A DNA stretch of 64,000 nucleotides, taken from the NCBI GenBank assembly GCA_963784995.1, contig CAWATZ010000003.1, positions 248,001-312,000 of the forward strand, read 5' to 3'. Source of the DNA: CAWATZ01 sp963784995. GTDB lineage: Bacteria; Planctomycetota; Planctomycetia; Gemmatales; Gemmataceae. The notes beneath the pieces are model-generated. The model saw only the letters and a list, made by a program, of their open reading frames with translations. It made no database searches and was not told where the DNA came from. Position 1 is the first letter of the stretch, and every line of letters starts with the position of its first letter. This document shows positions 60,223-64,000 of the stretch, piece by piece. A program made the translations under genes and the position numbers.

Positions 60223-60690
60223 ATGCAACGCTTACTTTTCGTGTTCGTTCTGCTCGTGGCCGGCGTCGTCGGCCTGAGCTTCTACATGGGGTGGTTCCGC
60301 ATTAGTTCGGACAGCAGCGACGACAAGTCCAAGGTCACTTTCTCCCTGGACAAGAAGAAGTTCCAGGAGGACAAAAACACAGCAGAGGAGAAGATGCAGA
60401 ACCTGGGACATCAGGTGAAGGATAAGACCGCGGAGCAGCCGGCGCAGAGTATGGACGGTACGGTGGTCAGCATCAGTGCGGACAAACTGACGATGGCCAA
60501 CAAGGAAGGAAAGGAACATGATCACACGTTGGCTGCCAACGTCAAAGTGACCTGCGACGGCAAGACCTGCATCGCTGCAGACCTCAAGCGGGGGATGAAG
60601 ATTCGGGTGACCACCGAGAAAGCGGAGCCCCATGCGGCGACCCGGATTGAAGCTCTCGACAACAATCGGGACTTCGAGAAGGGCGCCTGA
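60223..60690 (+). CDS. membrane-anchored OB-like (DUF5666-like) protein
   Basis: 155 residues; AAAGGAGAG upstream. One N-terminal helix (LLFVFVLLVAGVVGLSFYMG), an acidic/charged linker, then GTVVSISADKLTMANKEGKE with VKVTCDGKTCIAADLKRGMK, a small beta-barrel-like repeat also seen in the gene at 62087. Periplasmic, function unknown. Confidence 0.7.
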   Translation: MQRLLFVFVLLVAGVVGLSFYMGWFRISSDSSDDKSKVTFSLDKKKFQEDKNTAEEKMQNLGHQVKDKTAEQPAQSMDGTVVSISADKLTMANKEGKEHDHTLAANVKVTCDGKTCIAADLKRGMKIRVTTEKAEPHAATRIEALDNNRDFEKGA

Positions 60691-60889
60691 GACATTGGTT
60701 CCCAACCCATCCAAGCAGACCGGCAGCGATTTGGCAGCTGGTTTGCTTGGCATGTGGAGGACCCCGTCGTGGCGGCCAGGTTGGTTACCATTGAACAATG
60801 CCTCACGGAAGCTCGACCACGTGCAGCGAAAGAGCAGTTGTCTTCAGTCCCCACATACTCTGAAGAATGAAGCAGCGCTGACAATCCCC

Positions 60890-60918
60890 TTGCTGTCCTG
60901 GTGCAGAGCTGGTATAAT
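60890..60918 (+). promoter_or_regulatory. promoter of structured leader copy 4
   Basis: TTGCTG (60890-60895), 17-base spacer, TATAAT (60913-60918). It lies 64 bases before the structured leader. Confidence 0.65.
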
Positions 60919-60982
60919 TCAGATTGGTAGTGGGGCCGATGCGAATTTGAAGTTGGCTCCGAAAAGTAGCTGAGTCGAAGTC

Positions 60983-61088
60983 GTCGGATGACTAGATGAA
61001 GGGCAACCCGGCACGGCCGGGAGGCTCGTTGATGAGTAAACCGACGTGGTGGCATCCCTCAAGGTGTGCTACCACGTCGGTTTTTTTT
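60983..61088 (+). ncRNA. riboswitch-like structured leader, copy 4
   Basis: GTCGGATGACTAGATGAAGG, GCAACCCGGC-ACG-GCCGGGAGG, CTCGT-TG-ATGAG, GTAAACCGACGTGGTGGCATCC with complement GTGTGCTACCACGTCGGT and T8. The G-C to A-T change at the stem base relative to copy 3 is compensated on both sides. It lies 184 bases before the DUF2294 gene at 61273. Confidence 0.84.
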
Positions 61089-61095
61089 CTAGGTT

Positions 61096-61211
61096 GGCAA
61101 ACTTGGGGCGAGAGCTTGAAACGCCCAAGGTTATCCGAGCGATTTCTGCGGTTTGCCGGGGCGGAATTGCGAATTTCCCAGGAATGGCGGTATCCTCGCC
61201 CCAAGTTTGCC
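61096..61211. repeat. palindromic element between leader copy 4 and its gene
   Basis: GGCAAACTTGGGGCGAG (61096-61112) and CTCGCCCCAAGTTTGCC (61195-61211) are perfectly inverted, ~116 bp overall. No gene inside. It separates the leader from the gene. Confidence 0.85.
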
Positions 61212-61272
61212 AGCGTAGTTTTTTTTCGCTTGTGGTGTCTCGGGCTGGCCGAAGGCATGAGGAACGATCTCG

Positions 61273-61689
61273 ATGGACCAGTTCAATTTGACCATGGCGC
61301 AACAGCTCGCTCAGGCAGCGAGTACTTTTCACCAGCAGCGCACGGGCTGCCTCGCCAAGTCGGTGACTGTGATTCTGAGTGATACCAGACTGGTGATCGC
61401 GCTGCACGGGGGTTTGTCGCCAGCGAAAACGGCCCTGACTCGGAGCCCATCAGGTGCCGCACAGGTGCAAGAGTCTCCCGGCCAGCTGTTCCACAGTTCC
61501 TCCGGGTCGATGCGGGAGGAGATCAACAGAATCACTGGCGTGGAGGTGTGCGCGGCGTCGGGGGCAATTGAGACGACCCTCTCTGCTGTGAAGCCGATGT
61601 TAGCGGTCGGTACTGTGATACAGGTGTTCCTGCTTGCCAGCAGCGTCCCTGCGGACACCTGGAACGGGAGTTGCACAAACGAGCAGTAA
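61273..61689 (+). CDS. DUF2294 family protein
   Basis: 138 residues. MAQQLAQAASTFHQQRTGCL, SDTRLVIALHGGLSPAKTAL, EINRITGVEVCAAS and VIQVFLLASSVPADTWNGS closely parallel the gene at 56913. Preceded by leader copy 4 and a palindrome. Third DUF2294 copy in 5 kb. Confidence 0.82.
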   Translation: MDQFNLTMAQQLAQAASTFHQQRTGCLAKSVTVILSDTRLVIALHGGLSPAKTALTRSPSGAAQVQESPGQLFHSSSGSMREEINRITGVEVCAASGAIETTLSAVKPMLAVGTVIQVFLLASSVPADTWNGSCTNEQ

Positions 61690-61707
61690 TGAGAACGGAG
61701 GTCTCGC

Positions 61708-61935
61708 ATGTTGGTCTTGTCAAGGAAATGCCAGCAAGTGGTTGTGGTCGGAGGGTCCGAAGACCTCGGACCTCTGCTCAAAATCACGGTACTCGAGATT
61801 AATGGCGCGACAGTGGTACTGGGCTTCGAGGCGAATGCGGATGTTCCTGTCCATCGTTTGGAAGTATGGGAGCGTATCTGTGCCAGTGTCCGGCCCGACA
61901 ACTCCGCAGGCGGGTCCGCCCCCCCTCTTGCTTGA
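61708..61935 (+). CDS. csrA: carbon storage regulator CsrA
   Basis: 75 residues; GGAGG seven bases upstream. MLVLSRKCQQVVVVGG, LKITVLEINGATVVLGFEAN and VPVHRLEVWERI are the CsrA/RsmA signature, with VHRxEV forming the RNA-binding face. It binds GGA motifs in mRNA leaders. It is 18 bases behind the DUF2294 gene. The C-terminus has a short Ala/Pro/Gly tail. Confidence 0.9.
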   Translation: MLVLSRKCQQVVVVGGSEDLGPLLKITVLEINGATVVLGFEANADVPVHRLEVWERICASVRPDNSAGGSAPPLA

Positions 61936-61987
61936 TGGCTATTGTCCTGGGCGCGTCGAAGAAGAATTCGCTCACCGAGCCCAGCCG

Positions 61988-62086
61988 TTTTTTCAGGAGC
62001 GTTCGATCCAATGTGGATTGGACACGGGCCCGGCCATTCAATGGGAAGGGTTCGGGCCAGAAGGTTCGAGGATAAGGAGTTACAGC
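61988..62086 (+). promoter_or_regulatory. duplicated leader, copy A
   Basis: About 100 bases directly before the 62087 start. TTCGATCCAATGTGGATTGG and TTCGAGGATAAGGAGTTACA recur before the 62807 gene. GGCCCG and CGGGCC can pair across the middle in both copies. AAGGAG is the ribosome site. Confidence 0.72.
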
Positions 62087-62632
62087 ATGATGAAGAGTCT
62101 ATCGAAGTGGGTCTGTGCGTTGGTGGCGATCGTTCTGCTGGGCGGTACGGCGGTGGCCGCAGACGCCATTGCCGCAGGCAAGATCAAATCCATCATCTCC
62201 GCCAAGAAGGAGTTTGTGCTGACCGATGCCGCCGGCAAGAACTGGACGTTCAACCTCGGCGCCAACGTCGTCATCAACCGCGGCGGTAAGGATAGCAAGA
62301 ACGATCTGATTGTCGGCGACCAGGTGAACGTGATGTACGACAAGGGCCTGTTGACGTGGACGGCTGAGTACATCCTGGTCCAGGAGGGCGACACCAAGAA
62401 CTGTGAGCTGATGTGCGGCACCGTCAAGAGCTACGACGTTGGCAAGAAGCAGCTCTCCTTCACCGACGCGAACGCCAAGGACTTCGTTTTCGACATGGGC
62501 GCGGCCAAGGTGTGTCTGAACAAGGAAGCGAGCAAGGTGGAAAACATCAAGATCGGCGACCACGCCCTTGGCATCGTGGACAAGGTGGGGGACAAAACGA
62601 CCCTGAAGTCCCTGATGGTCCACCGGAAGTAA
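62087..62632 (+). CDS. secreted two-repeat OB-like (DUF5666-like) protein
   Basis: 181 residues. Signal peptide (ALVAIVLLGGTAVAA, cleavage near VAADA). Two similar modules follow: GKIKSIISAKKEFVLTDAAG and GTVKSYDVGKKQLSFTDANA, each with VNVMYDKG or GIVDKVG-type ends. Similar to the C-terminus of the 60223 protein. Likely periplasmic. Function unknown. Confidence 0.76.
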   Translation: MMKSLSKWVCALVAIVLLGGTAVAADAIAAGKIKSIISAKKEFVLTDAAGKNWTFNLGANVVINRGGKDSKNDLIVGDQVNVMYDKGLLTWTAEYILVQEGDTKNCELMCGTVKSYDVGKKQLSFTDANAKDFVFDMGAAKVCLNKEASKVENIKIGDHALGIVDKVGDKTTLKSLMVHRK

Positions 62633-62656
62633 CCGACTGATCAGGAGACCAGCAGA

Positions 62657-62688
62657 AGCAACGGAGGGCCCTGGGGCCCTCCGTTGCT
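62657..62688. terminator. palindromic hairpin after the secreted protein gene
   Basis: AGCAACGGAGGGCCC and GGGCCCTCCGTTGCT (15 bp) around TG. There is no T-tract, so termination is likely but may be Rho-assisted. Confidence 0.6.
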
Positions 62689-62708
62689 GACAATGGAAAC
62701 CCCAGGCG

Positions 62709-62806
62709 TTTGTTCAGGAGCTTCGATCCAATGTGGATCGGACACAGGCCCGGTCCTTCCCGGTGAAGTGTACGGGCCAGAAGATTCGAGGATAAGGAGT
62801 TACAGC
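62709..62806 (+). promoter_or_regulatory. duplicated leader, copy B
   Basis: Second copy of the 61988-62086 leader, with TTCGATCCAATGTGGATCGG, the GGCCCG/CGGGCC pair and TTCGAGGATAAGGAGTTACA before ATG 62807. About 80 percent identical by eye. The first residues of both genes, MKSLS, are also similar, so the duplication included the start. Confidence 0.74.
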
Positions 62807-63055
62807 ATGAAGAGTCTCTCGCAACGGATCAGTGCGCTGGTCCATCGCTCCCTGCGCCATCAGCTTTCCACGGCAGACCTGGCGCCAGCCTCGCTGGAGC
62901 CTGAAGAGGTTTTGGTTGCCGACGCGCGCGGTGGTCTGACGCCGGTCCAGATGGTCGATCAGAAGGTAATGGCCCTGTTGGGTAGCAATTATCCAGGACT
63001 CTTCTCCCAGGGCATCGGCAGAGGGGGAAACAGCCGGAGGATTCCCGGCAAGTGA
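62807..63055 (+). CDS. small hypothetical protein, 82 aa
   Basis: MKSLSQRISALVHRSLRHQL opens an 82-residue protein without signal or membrane segment. LEPEEVLVADARGGLTPVQM in the middle looks ordered. Its stop overlaps the GTG of the ABC exporter (GTGA), so the two are translationally coupled. Not recognised. Confidence 0.58.
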   Translation: MKSLSQRISALVHRSLRHQLSTADLAPASLEPEEVLVADARGGLTPVQMVDQKVMALLGSNYPGLFSQGIGRGGNSRRIPGK

Positions 63056-64000
63056 ACGATGCCTCGAGCGCTGGGAACGTGCTCGCACTCACTCCAACCC
63101 CGGGTATCGCCGCGGAAGTGGGCACGATGCTGCGCCGCGCCGGGCAGGTGTGGCGCATCGTGCCCCAGAAACATAAGTGGGCCCTGGGCGGCGCGGCCGT
63201 CGTCATGGCCTTCACCAGCGTCTGTAACACGGCCCTCCCTTTGTTCCTGGGTCTGCTGGTCGATGGCGTCCAGCGCGGCACCCTGCAAGGGGCGACCCGC
63301 ACGACGCTCTTCGACATGGCAGCCTGGTATCTGGGCCTGATTGGAGTTGCTTATCTGCTGCGGGAATTACTCGGTGTGGTACGCCGCTACCTGGTGACGA
63401 ACGCCTGCACGTGCATCAACCGGGACATGAGCCTCCAGCTGATGGGACACCTGATGACACTTCCTCTGGCCACCCTGGCGCAGGAGAAAGTAGGGACTCT
63501 GCATGGCAAGATCGTGCGCAGTGTAGACGGGCTGGTGCGTTTCCTGCGGCTCAACTTCATGGAATTCATCCCCGCTCTCTTTACGGGTCTGTTCGCCCTG
63601 ATCATGACGATGGTCAAGCTGCCGCTGATGGGCCTGGTCATGGTCGGCGTGATCCCGATGGCGATCTATCTCACAATCCGCCAACTGATGTCGCAGAAGG
63701 GGATTCGTCTGCAATTGATGCGCAGCTGTGAGGACATCGACGGTGCCGTCGTGGAGCAACTGAGCGGAATCGAATACGTGCGGGCGGCCAACACCAAGCA
63801 CCTGGAAATGGATCGCCTGGCCAGGGCGACCGAGAAACGCCGGGCCATGGAAGTGCGGCATCATTTTCAGATGTCCCTCTTCGGCGGAGCCAAGGCGCTC
63901 AACGAGGGCCTGTTTCACATCGTGCTCCTCGCCTTCGCCATTTACCTGGCCATCGTTGGCCGGATCACGTTCGGCGACGTGCTGACCTTCTCTCTGCTGT
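63052..64000 (+). CDS. ABC exporter, N-terminal membrane domain (partial, runs off the window)
   Basis: Starts with GTG 63052, which overlaps the previous stop; GGAGG lies 10 bases upstream, inside that gene. At least 316 codons are open to the window end. After a ~45-residue cytoplasmic N-terminus come helices ALGGAAVVMAFTSVC, AAWYLGLIGVAYLLRELLGV and, further on, FIPALFTGLFALIMTMVKLP and GLVMVGVIPMAIYLTIRQLM. Between them are coupling-helix segments such as LMGHLMTLPLATLAQEKVG and SCEDIDGAVVEQLSGIEYVR, the hallmark of type-I ABC exporters. The ATPase domain should lie beyond 64000. Confidence 0.88.
   Translation, partial: MNDASSAGNVLALTPTPGIAAEVGTMLRRAGQVWRIVPQKHKWALGGAAVVMAFTSVCNTALPLFLGLLVDGVQRGTLQGATRTTLFDMAAWYLGLIGVAYLLRELLGVVRRYLVTNACTCINRDMSLQLMGHLMTLPLATLAQEKVGTLHGKIVRSVDGLVRFLRLNFMEFIPALFTGLFALIMTMVKLPLMGLVMVGVIPMAIYLTIRQLMSQKGIRLQLMRSCEDIDGAVVEQLSGIEYVRAANTKHLEMDRLARATEKRRAMEVRHHFQMSLFGGAKALNEGLFHIVLLAFAIYLAIVGRITFGDVLTFSLL

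Noticed and set aside
55682..61088. The four structured elements as simple terminators of upstream genes
   Set aside because: Each has its own conserved 5' part with covarying hairpins beyond the terminator, and three have their own nearby promoter. Copies 2 and 4 do not directly follow a plus-strand stop codon.
1..64000. tRNA and rRNA genes
   Set aside because: No cloverleaf-like segment with a TTCGAAT-type T-loop or rRNA-conserved segment was noticed on either strand.

Overview
The window looks like a chromosomal piece of a planctomycete, most likely from the Gemmataceae. The base composition is GC-rich. The gene families are typical of that group: seven leucine-rich-repeat (LRR) proteins carrying the TIGR02996 repeat-companion domain, a PVC-type haem-binding dehydrogenase, a DUF1571 protein, a secreted sulfatase, zinc-ribbon membrane proteins, an AT-hook protein and many REP-like palindromes. 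No rRNA, tRNA, CRISPR array or phage genes were seen. At least eight places show a single-base frame break inside an otherwise coherent protein, so either the assembly has indel errors or several genes are decaying.

Layout. 0-10 kb: a Cys/Met-rich metal-binding-like protein, a DUF1634/TauE transporter pair, a sugar kinase, a DUF1571 protein, an SDR dehydrogenase, an Rpn-type nuclease and small proteins. 10-16.5 kb: a minus-strand heavy-metal RND efflux operon (TolC, adaptor, permease). 16.7-23.5 kb: a divergent plus-strand operon that is the most remarkable part of the window. It holds a radical SAM protein whose frame continues through UGA into a CUAEP tail, a DUF169 protein, an HMA-like secreted protein with tandem in-frame UGA-UGA, two MerT-like membrane proteins with UGA or UGA-UGA where MerT has its Cys pair, a formylglycine-enzyme-like protein, two HMA-type lipoproteins with UGA at the metal-binding cysteine positions, and a PLP decarboxylase. 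I read this as a selenocysteine-rich heavy-metal (mercury-like) handling island. SECIS-like hairpins follow the UGA codons.

23.5-40 kb: DUF4241 protein, secreted deacetylase-like protein, GT87-like membrane glycosyltransferase (with a perfect palindrome inside its coding sequence), sulfatase, AT-hook protein, SNF2 helicase plus coiled-coil/zinc-ribbon partner, zinc-ribbon membrane proteins, Nif3-like protein and the PVC haem protein (frame-broken). 40-41.8 kb: a RelE/Phd-like toxin-antitoxin pair with a near-consensus promoter, among dense palindromic repeats and a MITE-like element. 41.8-55.6 kb: the seven tandem LRR paralogues, interrupted by another TIGR02996 protein and a REP-associated tyrosine transposase flanked by its REP palindromes.

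55.6-64 kb: small stress or membrane proteins (three DUF2294, DUF3309, GlsB-like, acyl-CoA desaturase, SMI1/KNR4, CsrA) and the start of an ABC exporter. Four copies of a conserved ~105-nt structured leader, each ending in a terminator hairpin and with mutually exclusive pairing, sit in front of genes of this cluster. They look like an unrecognised riboswitch-like regulatory RNA. Two later genes share a second, different duplicated leader.
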